Made by a program: the position numbers and the translations under genes. The notes below the pieces were generated by a model. It was not told the origin of the DNA and did no database searches. It saw only the letters and a list, made by a program, of their open reading frames with translations. This document shows, piece after piece, positions 33,101 through 43,900 of a DNA stretch of 64,000 nt. Source of the stretch: Actinostola sp. cb2023 (taxonomy: Eukaryota > Cnidaria > Anthozoa > Actiniaria > Actinostolidae); NCBI GenBank assembly GCA_033675265.1, contig JAUJYZ010000964.1:62001-126000 (forward strand), read 5' to 3'. Within the stretch, counting starts at the first letter, position 1. Each line of letters opens with the position of its first letter.

Positions 33101-36100
33101 CTGTCTATCCATCTTCTATCCATCTGTCTGTCCATCTGTCTGTCTATCCATCTGTCTGTCTATCCATCTGTCTGTCTATCCATCTGTCCGTCTATCCATC
33201 TGTCTGTCTATCCATCTGTCTATCCATCTTCTATCCATCTGTCTGTCTATCCATCTATCCATCTGTCTGTCTATCCATCTGTCTATCCATCTTCTATCCA
33301 TCTGTCTGTCTATCCATCTGTCTGTCTATCCATCTGTCCGTCTATCCATCTGTCTGTCTATCCATCTGTCTGTCTATCCATCTGTCTATCCATCTGTCTG
33401 CCTATCCATCTGTCTGTCTATCCATCTGTCTGTCTATCCATCTGTCTGCCTATCCATCTGTCCGTCTATTCATATGTGTATCCATCTGTGTATCCATCTG
33501 TGTATCCATCTGTGTATCCATCTGTGTATCCATCTGTCTGTCCGTCGTTTGTCTATCTATCTGTCTCCCTAACATCAAACAATCTTCATACTGACTGCTG
33601 TATGGTTTTCGTTCCAGCAATGGTGGCTTCCCTTGATGAGTCTGTACGTCAGCTGATAACAACTCTTAAGCGAAAGCGTCTCTACGATAATACTGTCATT
33701 ATCTTTACAACTGACAACGGAGCAGCTGCTGGAGGACTTGATATGAGCGCAGGCTCAAACTATCCATTACGTGGTGTCAAAAATACGTTATGGGAGGGAG
33801 GAGTCCGTGGGGTGTCGTTTGTTCACAGTCCATTGATCAAACGAGGAGGTAAAATCTATGACATGTACATTGAATACATTGAAGACCTTCGTGGAACTGA
33901 TGTTGTAATGTGTTGTTCCGCAGGTCGTGTGTACGACGGGCTCATTCATGTATCTGATTGGCTACCTACCATATATGGCCTCGCAAATGGAAACCCCAAA
34001 AGCCTGGGACTCATCGACGGTTTTGATTTGTGGGATGCGATATCAAAAGGTGGAGAAAGCCCACGGTACGAAGTGCTTCATGGGATAGATCCTCTCCTTG
34101 GTAACCGCGCGTCCTTAAGGGTCGGTGATTATAAAATCATTCGGAATCAAAGTTTAAAGTTTTACGGGGACTGGTACAAGCGACCAGTATCTCCCCACGA
34201 ATTGGATTATGTCAGAATGCCACGATTGGTCAGAAATGCAACCGTGGAATGTAACAACAAACTACCTCATCCTTTACTACACACGCATGCGCCGTTATGC
34301 GACCCCGTGAAGCAAGCTTGTTTATTTAACATCAAATGGGATCCCTGTGAGTACCACAACCTGGCCGACTTCATGCCAAACACACTCAAGGTTATGCTAG
34401 ACAGGCTGAAGTTTTACCAGAGAGCAGTCAAAAGTCCTCTTTATCCTGCGTTAGATGACAAAGCGAATCCTGATAACACGGGTGGTGTGTGGATACCATG
34501 GCGAGACAAACCTCTAATGGATCCCACGCAAAATGACTTTATATATCCGTTTAGTTACGAAGACCAGACCACTAATTCCACAAGCGGTTTGTTACTGAAT
34601 AAGAACTTACGTAAGTTTATGCGAGACCAAAGCACAGTTTATCGTAACGAGACGGGAGAGCCTAGTACGGGTCACGTTCAGAAATCGCAACCTATCATTA
34701 TTGTAAGGTTGTCACCTGAAACACCAACTACAACGCCAACAACACCCTATGTACCACCAACACAAGCGCCAGTTACAACACCCTATGTACCACCAACACA
34801 AGCGCCAGTTACAACACCATATGTACCTCCACCAACACAAGCGCCAGTTACAACACCATATGTACCTCCACCAACAACCCCATATGTACCTCCCGTTACT
34901 CAATCGACCACGCCCTACGTACCACCCCTCGCTTCTCAAATACCTTATGCAGCACCAGCTCAGCAAACTACCGAGCCATACGGACCACCACAATCGACGA
35001 CTCCTGTGGCGGCTCCCCCCGCAGTCTACGGTGATACAACTGTTCCAACCACGCCCTATGTACCTCCAACACAGCCAACAACACTTTATGTAGCACCATT
35101 CACGCAATCTACTACACCTTATGTAGCACCAGCTACACAGCCGCCAACACCACCTACCACGCCTTATGTACCCCCGACACAACCTGTCACAATACCTTAT
35201 ATTCCTCCGTTGAATGTGCTCGATACAACACCAACACCAGTAGAGAACTTAACCATCAAAGTGAACTTTGGTCAGTCGTCTAACCAGAACTTGCTACAAC
35301 CACTAGTACCTCGACCTGTAAACCAGGAAACTCCGAAGACTCCAAGTCTCTGGGATCACATCAACTCTTTCAGACCAGAAAATTCAACCAATCAGATTTC
35401 TGTAGGTCACGTGGAAGAGATATCTAACGTGCAACCACCACAGCAACCTGTTACCTTTGCTCATAAAGATCGACCTTACAAGAACATTACTAAACAATAT
35501 ACACCATTCTCAGACGTTCCTGAAGTTCTTGATATCATCGATGAGACTGGGAAGACTAAGTTTGAGCCTGGTAGCGGACAAGCAAGCATTCCACAAATAT
35601 TTGATATCATTGACGAAATGCATAAAAGCAAAGGCATCAATGATAAGAAAACTAATCATTTCACTCTCAAACACAAAGGGCCAACAGCAACTAGCAAACC
35701 TCTGTCCATTAGTGACGTGGGCTCAGGCATGGGTATCGGTCTTAACGGTCTGCCCCAGGGTATCTCAGTCTTTGGATCAATGGGCGATAACAAGCTGAAA
35801 CCACAGGACGACAGGAACACACAGAACGTTGTGCCACAGGATGACCATACCATGCATACATTCTTTGGTAACATTACTATTGGTGGACGTACTTATTACG
35901 TGGTTGGTAGTGAAAGTGATGAGTTAGCACGCATTAAGACTAAAGTAGACGGTGATACAATCATGGTTCACATGCCCAAAGCACCACCAATTCAACGCGT
36001 AACCCAGAAATCTCACATCAGTGAAATGAAAGATACAATTATAATTGATGACGACGATGAACAAAACAAGAAAACACTGACGAAGTCCTTGGCTGCTCAC

Positions 36101-36295
36101 AACGTCACATCATATCCAACTAACGGCCAAAATGGAACCAAGTGCGAGAAGGTCGTCCAGCTCGATACTTCCGACAACGCTGTCGTCGTGTCATCGGTTG
36201 TAATCGTCGTCATCGCGTCGGCAATGGTCGTTGGCGTGGCGGTTGTTGCTATGGTAGCGGTAGTTGCTAGGCATTGCCAAAATTCTAGGAATTGA
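27116..36295 (+). CDS. Arylsulfatase-B-like pseudoenzyme with mucin-like stalk and C-terminal membrane anchor
   Basis: Exons: 27116-27238, 27610-27769, 29334-29448, 29536-about 29690, 32355-32568, 33618-33848, 33924-36295. A signal peptide (to about residue 27) precedes [19 protein letters not shown], which keeps the calcium-binding Asp pair. [14 protein letters not shown] and HVSDWLPT are also kept. The formylglycine motif CxPSR reads LDTPTR, so the catalytic Cys is Asp78. The His of KWHLG is Gln (codon 29539) and the His of the QAVH block is Ala (codon 32475). Sulfatase activity is therefore not expected. After the domain come TPYVPP repeats (34737-35220), a Ser/Thr/Pro-rich stalk, and a Val/Ala-rich transmembrane segment 36177-36280 with a short tail. 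As assembled, exons 3 and 4 each need a frame change (TAA at 29380, TAG at 29557), and the exon 4 donor is unclear. Either the gene is damaged there or the assembly has indels. Confidence 0.8.
27241..27575 (+). repeat. 57-bp tandem repeat in sulfatase intron 1, about six copies
   Basis: Units contain AGTATTGACAGTACGGTGCT and TATACTGTTCCTAGCTATG. The array starts inside the donor (GTAAGTATTGACAG), so the first unit overlaps the intron's first bases. Confidence 0.95.
27755..29310 (+). repeat. 5'-splice-site minisatellite in sulfatase intron 2, about 40 copies
   Basis: The unit is 32-45 bp. Its core is the last exon 2 bases plus the donor (CATACATATGG|GTAAGTAT), followed by CCTAACCATAATATCC. 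The first copy is the true exon 2 end (27769). Nearly every later copy keeps GGTAAGTAT, an almost perfect match to U1 snRNA. A few have CGGTAAGT or GGGCAAAT. Confidence 0.96.
29690..32295 (+). repeat. 32-bp minisatellite with NF-kappaB-consensus cores, about 75 units
   Basis: The unit has GATGCATGGCCAGGGGACTT then TCCTCTCGTTAC. A longer variant has TTCCGAGGTCTCG. The core GGGGACTTTCC or AGGGACTTTCC matches GGGRNNYYCC. Variants (GGGAACTTTCC, GGGGAGTTTCC, GGGACATTCC, GGGACGTTCC) mostly still fit. The 5' edge (29700-29990) contains degraded duplicates of sulfatase exons 3 and 4, from which the unit seems derived. Because 32 is not a multiple of 3, ORFs here cycle through the frames and are artefacts. 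Confidence 0.95.
32572..33560 (+). repeat. (CTATCCATCTGTCTGT)n array filling sulfatase intron 5
   Basis: About 1 kb of CTATCCATCTGTCCGT and CTATCCATCTGTCTGT units with occasional CATCTTCTATC. It begins within 5 bp of the exon 5 donor and ends about 60 bp before exon 6. ORFs of repeated [14 protein letters not shown] are artefacts. Confidence 0.97.
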
Positions 36296-36930
36296 GTTTT
36301 AGAGAAATTGAATTATAATTAAAGAGGTTTATTTTTAGCCCGTTTACGGCAAAATGACGTTATGTACCAGGTTGACATGGCAACGGTATCTGCTATATTA
36401 TTCCAACCTATTAAAACCACAGGAAGCCCAAAATAAGACTATCAGTCATTAATTCTGAGAAAGGTATCGGTTGATGTACCGATGCTAGCTGAGTTATCTA
36501 CTTTCAACTATATATTGTTTGCTATATATGTAATTTACAATTCTTAGTTGCCGTGGTGATAAGATACCAGGCTTGGTTACATTTCAAGATGGCCGCCACA
36601 TTACTTTAGTTTTGAACTTTTACAAAAAAAATTTGATTTTGTTTTCTTTACTGATTGTCGAAAGTTATAACGAGGAGTTAAATCATTGTTAATTCTGATT
36701 TAAAAATATCGATTAATATGTTAGAATGTACAAAGTAATGGAACATTAAAGAATTAAATATGAAATTAAGCTGAGGGTTCTCTTTACTGACGACAATAAG
36801 TTCAGCAGGGATGTCATGGTTTACATGTTCTCATAGTTATGTTTCTACTGTCAAGGAATTCGTCATGGTTTACATGTTCTCATAGTTGTTTCTACAAGGT
36901 GTAATCAATGATAAATATAGCTCGATATTC
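36296..36930. other. Sulfatase 3' flank
   Basis: Likely 3' UTR. A copy of the CACAGGAAGCCC motif lies at 36418. A 45-bp near-duplication (CATGGTTTACATGTTCTCAT) occurs at about 36817 and 36864. Confidence 0.4.
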
Positions 36931-37974
36931 TACGGTGGCCCATAGGGGACATGCATTTTGCGTTCATTTTTTTGTACTTCGACTTTACTAACACGAAATT
37001 TCGAGTTACTAACACGAAATTTGACTTTAATTAACACGAAATTTCGAGTTACTAACACGAAATTTCGACTTAACTAACACGAAATTTCGAGTTACTAACG
37101 CGAAATTTCGAGTTACTAACACGAAATTTCGAGTTTGTTAACTGAAAATTTCGAGTTTAACAAACTCGAAATTCCTGGGAAATCGAAAGGAATTTCGAGT
37201 TGGCGCAAAGGAATTTCGAGATATATAAAGGAGGCTTGGTTACCAAAGCTTTTCGTCGAGGATTCGTTGACATCCTGCAGCAAAAATGGCTATATTAACC
37301 AAGTAAAGTCAATGAAGTGATATGATTTCAATAATTATGTTGTATAATCATTTATTGATATTTTTATTTCCGATAATTATTGGACACTAAATTCACGACC
37401 CTGTCAAACTCTGTGCTTGTTAATTAAATTTTTGGGTTCATCTTAATTACAAGCCTCAAGACATAGATGATGTTGTCATGTTTTGGCCTGAATTCAGCTC
37501 ATTTCTCACTTTAGGGGTTTTATCCGTCAAGTTGTGTGTTTTTGGGTTGGGCTACCTGTGTAAAATATTAGCTCGCTCCCCGTGCAATTCAACTCAGCAG
37601 ACAAAACCCCAAAAGTGATCAAATATTCTCACTAGGGAACTCCGCACACAAAGCCGTACAGGTATTAAGATATGGGAAGAAATCGGCCCGAGGATCACGG
37701 AATCACGCTCAGAATGCTAGATTATTCAATTCCTGTGTTCTTTGGCTATGGTCATTTTCCCTTACTAGCTGTAACCAAGCCTGCTTGCCATCTATCAGTG
37801 ATGAACTCGAAATTTCGAGTTAACATTGTCAAACTGAAAATTTCGAGTTTTATAATCTCGAAATTTCGAGTTTAAAAACTCGAAATTTCGTGTTAGTAGC
37901 TCGAAATTTCGTGTTAGTAAAGTCGAAGTACAAAAAAATGAACGCAAAATGCATGTCCCCTATGGGCCACCGTA
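36931..37974. mobile_element. TIR element with CGAAATTTCGAG repeats
   Basis: It starts TACGGTGGCCCATAGGGGAC and ends with the complement. The perfect terminal arms are about 60 bp, and further copies of ACTAACACGAAATTTCGAGT lie in both arms. The flanking ATATTC on each side is a candidate 6-bp target duplication. No transposase-like ORF is visible. Confidence 0.85.
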
Positions 37975-38739
37975 ATATTCAACCAGCCAAGCGGTCAAGT
38001 GGGTCGTTTTGTGGCTATAACTAGCTTAACCCCCATATGAAAGTACGGCAGACTATGACGTCAAAGCAAGGTTTTGTGATCACGTATCACATGTACGAAT
38101 ACTTAGTAGCAGATTGTAGAGATCCTAACAACACTCTGACTATAGCACACGTTCTTTTGGTTGTTCCTTATATAGAACATACGTGGCATCAAACCAGAGC
38201 AAGTCGTATTGTTAAAATAGCTTCGTTATCACGCCTCTTGAAGTAGGTTTACCTTGTTGAACCGGTCAACAGTTTCACGACATTAATTCTTTCAGTGGAG
38301 TTTGAGGACAAAGCATTGTATCAATGAGACGCTTGAATTCCTGCTTCTGTCTTGCATATTATAAGGTTATGTTGAGTTGTTTAATGTGTTTGTCTTGCTT
38401 ACGACTTTCAGATTAGAACAAAAATGGATCGAAAAAGCCCGTGTTTTAACCCACTGCTTTCTGTATAACATTACCCTTCTATCCTCCCCAAAATAAAATA
38501 AGTTTAAGGAGAATCTATTATTTCGGTATACTATCAGTTCTATCGACTTTTAAGATAACACTTCAAAACCTAAATGCAGGCAATGCTTTGTGTAATTGCT
38601 CTCTATATAGTCAGACAAAGTTATGTGCAGAATCAAAAATATGAAGTACGAGGAATTAAAACGAAGAAGGAGAACGAAGGAGTGAGAATGAGTGAGTGTT
38701 TAGTAAGTAAGTAAGAGGTTTACTTCCCCGTTTACTTCT
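37975..38739. other. Intergenic, no supported feature
   Basis: A 69-codon plus-strand ORF at 38037-38246 has no recognisable domain. Otherwise AT-rich. Confidence 0.3.
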
Positions 38740-38954
38740 AACAGGGTAGCAAGGGGGGGTTGTGATCACGCTTCACGTGCCATGTTTTCGTAAATTCACA
38801 ACTCAAAAGAATCATTTAAACCATTTCACGCACGTCTTCCTTGCAAATTCACGGATCACGGTTTTATCTTTTGTTTATAAAGTGTTTTTCACGATTCACG
38901 CGCCATTTTTGGGCCAAATCACGCGTCACGTGTAACCCCCCGTGCTACCCTGTT
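38740..38954. mobile_element. Short inverted-repeat element
   Basis: The ends ACAGGGTAGCAAGGGGGGGT and ACCCCCCGTGCTACCCTGT (with GT) are inverted. The interior repeats TCACGCGTCACG and TTCACG in both halves. Non-coding MITE-like. Confidence 0.75.
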
Positions 38955-39834
38955 CTAATGTAATGACCTTTGTTCAGGGTTCGGCTATCTAAATACACTC
39001 TCTAAAGAGGATGCCAGTTCCTTGTAAACCAATCACACACCAGTCACTAAAAAAGACACCAGAAAGATTGCAGTATCGACGAAGAACGTTTTATCGAGCG
39101 GTGATTACAAAGGAGCCAAGCCGCCAGGCGTGAACAGTATCTGCAGGAAATCATAAGAGGTTATACATCTCACACAGTGCACTAGTATACACATGTGGGT
39201 TAGTTTTAGACATGGCCCCACCGAGGGTGACATTCCACAATCCACCAACGATGAACAATAACAACGCACAACTATGTTGATATCATGCACGATTATACCT
39301 TGTTGTTATAATACTTGTATCTATATTTCTATTTTGACCATCAGTTACGCCAAGACACGCAACATAATTCTAGCATAAAGTAACGTGCATTAGTTACAAG
39401 TCAGAATGTTGCTGCACGATGTCTGTCTATTACGCATGCGTGTCGGGCCAGCCAGCCAGCCGTCATGGTAATGTAATCATCGACTTTTAATACTGATAAT
39501 CGCATTAAATCATTTATCGCATCGCTCAATTAGCGTCGGTTAGTGAGGCCATGCATGCCAAATACTCCACATTGTAGCGGAATTCTTTTAGTCCAATGGA
39601 ATATTATATATTAGGTCTACAGAGCACAGCACTACAGGTCACGTGGTTGTCTTTAAAGCGTCGGTTAGTGAGGCCATGCATTAGTACACTCACAAGGAAT
39701 ATTGTTAATTACTGGATTAATAGATTCACTTCCTGGTACCGTTAACATCGTGTTTGCCTGGTTTGTGACTGGCAATAGTATCATTGTACTTTATATAGAA
39801 GTACATTTATATAGAAGTGTTATCAATGTTATTT
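38955..39834. other. Intergenic with a short direct repeat
   Basis: AGCGTCGGTTAGTGAGGCCA (TGCAT) occurs at about 39532 and again at 39659. No gene is seen. Confidence 0.5.
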
Positions 39835-40110
39835 CACCATCTGTACTTCCCCCAGTATCCACCGTATCAAAGCCCTACCCTACCCCCCCCCCCCCCAACA
39901 CAATATCCTATCGACTCCTAATATATCCCTATTCATGGGAGCCCCACTCGTACTTCCCCCAGTATCCACCGTATCAAAGCCCTACCCTACCCCCCACAAT
40001 ATCCTATTGACTCCTAATATATCCCTAATCCTATTCATGGGAGCCCCACTCGTACTTCCCCCAGTATCTACTCTATCAAAGCCCTACCCTACCCCCCACA
40101 GTATATCCCA
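39835..40110. repeat. About 95-bp tandem repeat, three copies
   Basis: Units contain TACTTCCCCCAGTATCCACC, GTATCAAAGCCCTACCCTAC and AATATATCCCTATTCATGGG. Confidence 0.85.
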
Positions 40111-40111
40111 A

Positions 40112-40380
40112 TGTTTGGTCTTGCTATATAACAATATTACAGCTAGCTCCGTATCAAGATAAAGGTCTTGCTATGATATAACAATATTACAGCTAGCTCC
40201 GTATCAAGATAAAGGTCTTGCTATATAACAATATCACAGCTAGCTCCGTATCAAGATAAAGGTCTTGCTATGATATAACAATATTACAGCTAGCTGCGTA
40301 TCAAGATAAAGGTCTTGCTATGATATAACAATATTACAGCTAGCTCCGTATCAAGATAAAGGTCTTGCTATGATATCCAC
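40112..40380. repeat. About 53-bp tandem repeat, five copies
   Basis: Units contain GGTCTTGCTATGATATAACA, ATATTACAGCTAGCTCCG and TATCAAGATAAA. Confidence 0.92.
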
Positions 40381-40962
40381 ATGTAATATTAGACACACCT
40401 AACCCTAAGGAATGGACGATAAATAAACTTGATTAATAAGAGTTATACTTGACAGGCTGGGAATGCCCTTCCCTTGCATGTGGCCCGAGACTAGCCTTCC
40501 TTCCTTCCTTCAAACTCTGAGATTCGCTGAGGGAGTGTATTTTGTCAAGAGTATCATGTCATCCACTCGATCGTCGACTTGGCGGGGTGAGGAGGAGTGA
40601 TTAGGGATTGATTGGCGGGTAGGTGTTGATTGGTTCGATGTCAATTGTATTGAACATTTTACGACGCAAACAGTCTGGTACCGTCGTCAGTTTATCAGCT
40701 AAAAACAGGTCAAATATGTTCACCTTCATAGCAAGCATTAAGGAAAGACTTGTCTATGCAGCCAGCCTATAAAACCACTACCTTGGTTGTTATATTGCTT
40801 CTATAACGACCACACAGCTATCTAATTACTGTGGTGATCAAACGATTTTCTGTTCTCGTGCAGAGACGGTGCTCAGGAGTTTATCGCTACTTTCATCTCG
40901 TATTAAGTTTACCCGAGGAACATCGCACGCGTTATTAATATTTATACAACAAAATATAGACG
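40381..40962. other. Upstream region of the SCUBE-like gene
   Basis: Probable promoter and 5' UTR. It includes a short TTCCTTCCTTCC run at 40497. No other feature. Confidence 0.35.
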
Positions 40963-43900
40963 ATGTGGACGAGTGTTCTATTAATTTACCTTGTGCTAAT
41001 AACTCATAAAGGTTTGTAGATAACGCGTGTTTTGCACACAGTACTGTGTTATGTATTTGATAATAATTGTTTATTCAGTATTGCATTGTGGATATCATCG
41101 TCTACATTCCATGTTTAGAAAACATGGAAATTGTTTAGATGGCAGGTTTTGGTTTAGAAATCAAGCTGACAGTCTTTCAGAACAACTTTTATGTTCCAGT
41201 AAATCAAGAGATGTTTTATCTATGTTAACTAATCGCATTATTCAGTGTTTGCCAGGCAAGCAGATTTGGTGCTCGACTTGAATCGTGGCATCGTATCTGG
41301 CAGAAATCCATACATTAAACTGCTCAATTCTCCTGATCCTTCAACCACCATCCCATGTTCCTCACAAGCTCTACTTCGATTCGACTTCAGTGGTCCATAC
41401 AACAGAGCAAAGTTCGAATTATTTTACGAAGGGCAACCAAGTCTTTGGACGTTCTTGGTCTCGGACTCACCAGCAGCGTATGGGTTTGGTGGAAACCATC
41501 GATACACAAGTAATTGTGCGTCAGCTCAGGTGTTCAATAAACAGCTCCGAATCTACAGTAATGTGCTACCAGATTATCGCTATCATAGCATGGATGGCCA
41601 TACACTCATGGATGTAGAAGATAATGCAGTTGCTAAAGGATCCAATTTGACCGTAGTAGTTGAAGACGAACACATTATATGGAAGGTCAAACGGTCTATT
41701 CACACCAGAAGTTTCATAGACAGTATCAGCCGAATAAACCAGGACAAAGACGAGCTTCAAAGTCCATTTCTATTTACTCTATCAGGACAAAAAACTGAGT
41801 TTGGACCAAGTGAATGCTACGTGTATGCAGCGTTCAATCGAGTACCACTGGGAATATTTCACAATGGCTCCGGTCTTTGTCGAGTTAAAGTCACTTTTAA
41901 ACGAAAGCAAGGTAAGAAGATTTAATCGCTTTATGTTTATTTTGTTTACTAAGCCTATTATAGGTTTCTTTCGTTAACAGTACTAACCATACAATAAGAA
42001 CTTATCAAAACAACCAGTGGTGTGCCAATCAGTAAGAATATATACATGGATGTATGGTTATTGGCTAATAGCATTAACGGTTTAACACGGCAAGAAAGAC
42101 GCCGCTACTACTTCACACCAGCTTAACAGCTACTTGTCTTTACCACAAAGAATGTTACAATATTAGAACTGGGTGTGAAGATCTTATTTTAACCAAAGCA
42201 TAATTAATTACGAGTAGAATAGAACAAAGCACCGAACTAAGGAAGGAAGCGAGGAAACATTGTGGAGAGATGAAAGAAACCACAAAGTAAACAAGATCTT
42301 AGTGATAAATTGAACCAAATCTACCTTAATATAATAGCGTGTGTCTACGACCTTAGTGCCACCATACGTATGTCACAATTCTATTGCACGTCAACACGTT
42401 CAGCCTACAAAGCAAAGCCGTACTCACGTGATGTATATGAACAAGTAAAGGGTTCTATATAGTAAAGACAGACCTAATTAATAGTGTATCATGGATACAC
42501 TAGATAAGTGCCCCAGGCACATTATTCTCCTCCGTTAAGTCTTGCTGGGCCGCGGATTCTTAAACAGCCAAAAACTTGCTTTTTTAGTTTTACCACAGTA
42601 AACATACTGTAACTATGTACTTGTACATTAGTAATGTACTGCACAGTAAACATACTGTAATCTATGTACTTGTACATTAGAAATACATTGTTATACAAAG
42701 ATTTGAACGCGCTGTTATTATCAGCGAATTACAATTGGTTCCATGTGCTTAGACAGCCGACATACCATCTCTATATTCTATTAATAACATACATTGAGAA
42801 CTTTTATCACCATCAATTCTACTACACTAGAATCTAATGGAAATTTTATAACTAGAAATATTCAAGTGTTCTATGTAAGTAGTGTCATTAGTAGAAAACT
42901 GTGCAAAGACATCAAAAAAACATTACTGATAGGATAATAAACTGCAAGCGAGGAAATCACTAGACTGGGTGTTGCACAGTAGGACTGTGGTTAGTTCTTC
43001 AGCAATGCTATGAACGTGAAACCCAACCCTAAGACTTTACTGCTCTAAATTGCTGAATTAATCTTATGGGTCAGGCATAGTGTAGGGGGGCTTAGCACCA
43101 CAAAGGTAGCCGAGGCTAAACAAACGTAATTCAACCCCAGGTATCGGTCACTCTCAAACTAGCGCATTTTTTCCTAATCTGATGTGAGATTTTCAAAACA
43201 CGAGAAAGTAGAAAACAATGCAAACAAAAACATAACCAGGAAACGCATCTCATATAAAGAGTGCTTACGTGTTAGGAACGAATGGAATGATTAGTTATCG
43301 AGGTCAAACGTTGAAAAAGAAGACTGAACACCCCAAGGAGAAAGACTAACTAGCTGCGTGCTAGAATAACTACGACTTGGTTACTGATAACCTACTGAAG
43401 TACAGTATTGTCAGTCAAATATTAATTAAACTTTGAGATATTGTAAAGACGAGTGCAACAAGTCTACGAGAGATTAGACAGCTGTCATTAATCAATGTTC
43501 ATAAAAACATGGACAACATTGAGAGAATAGAAAACCACAATGATAATAATAAAACACTTATACAAAGATGTGAAAATCCACGAAACACGCTCACGACACG
43601 CTTCACCGTAAGTCATACAAAATCTGCTCAAGCGCCATTTCTGTACTGATAATATCCGACAGAGTATGAAGGAAATTATTATTAATAAATTATAAAATTA
43701 TAATTCTTATTGTGATTATAAAAATTCTTATCATTCTTGTGATTATTTTTATTATTAGTCGGGCTTCCTGTGGAAGGCCCGACTCTAAAAATGCAGTCCG
43801 GTCGTCAACGTCGTCGTAATCTTCTTTGACCTCAAATCGCCAACTTAGTTCTACAGCGCATGCGCCCTGTGATGGCCGCTAAGATAATCCGGCACCGAAG

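Noticed and set aside
32298..33594. ORFs of repeated [14 protein letters not shown]
   Set aside because: Microsatellite intron read through between sulfatase exons 5 and 6.
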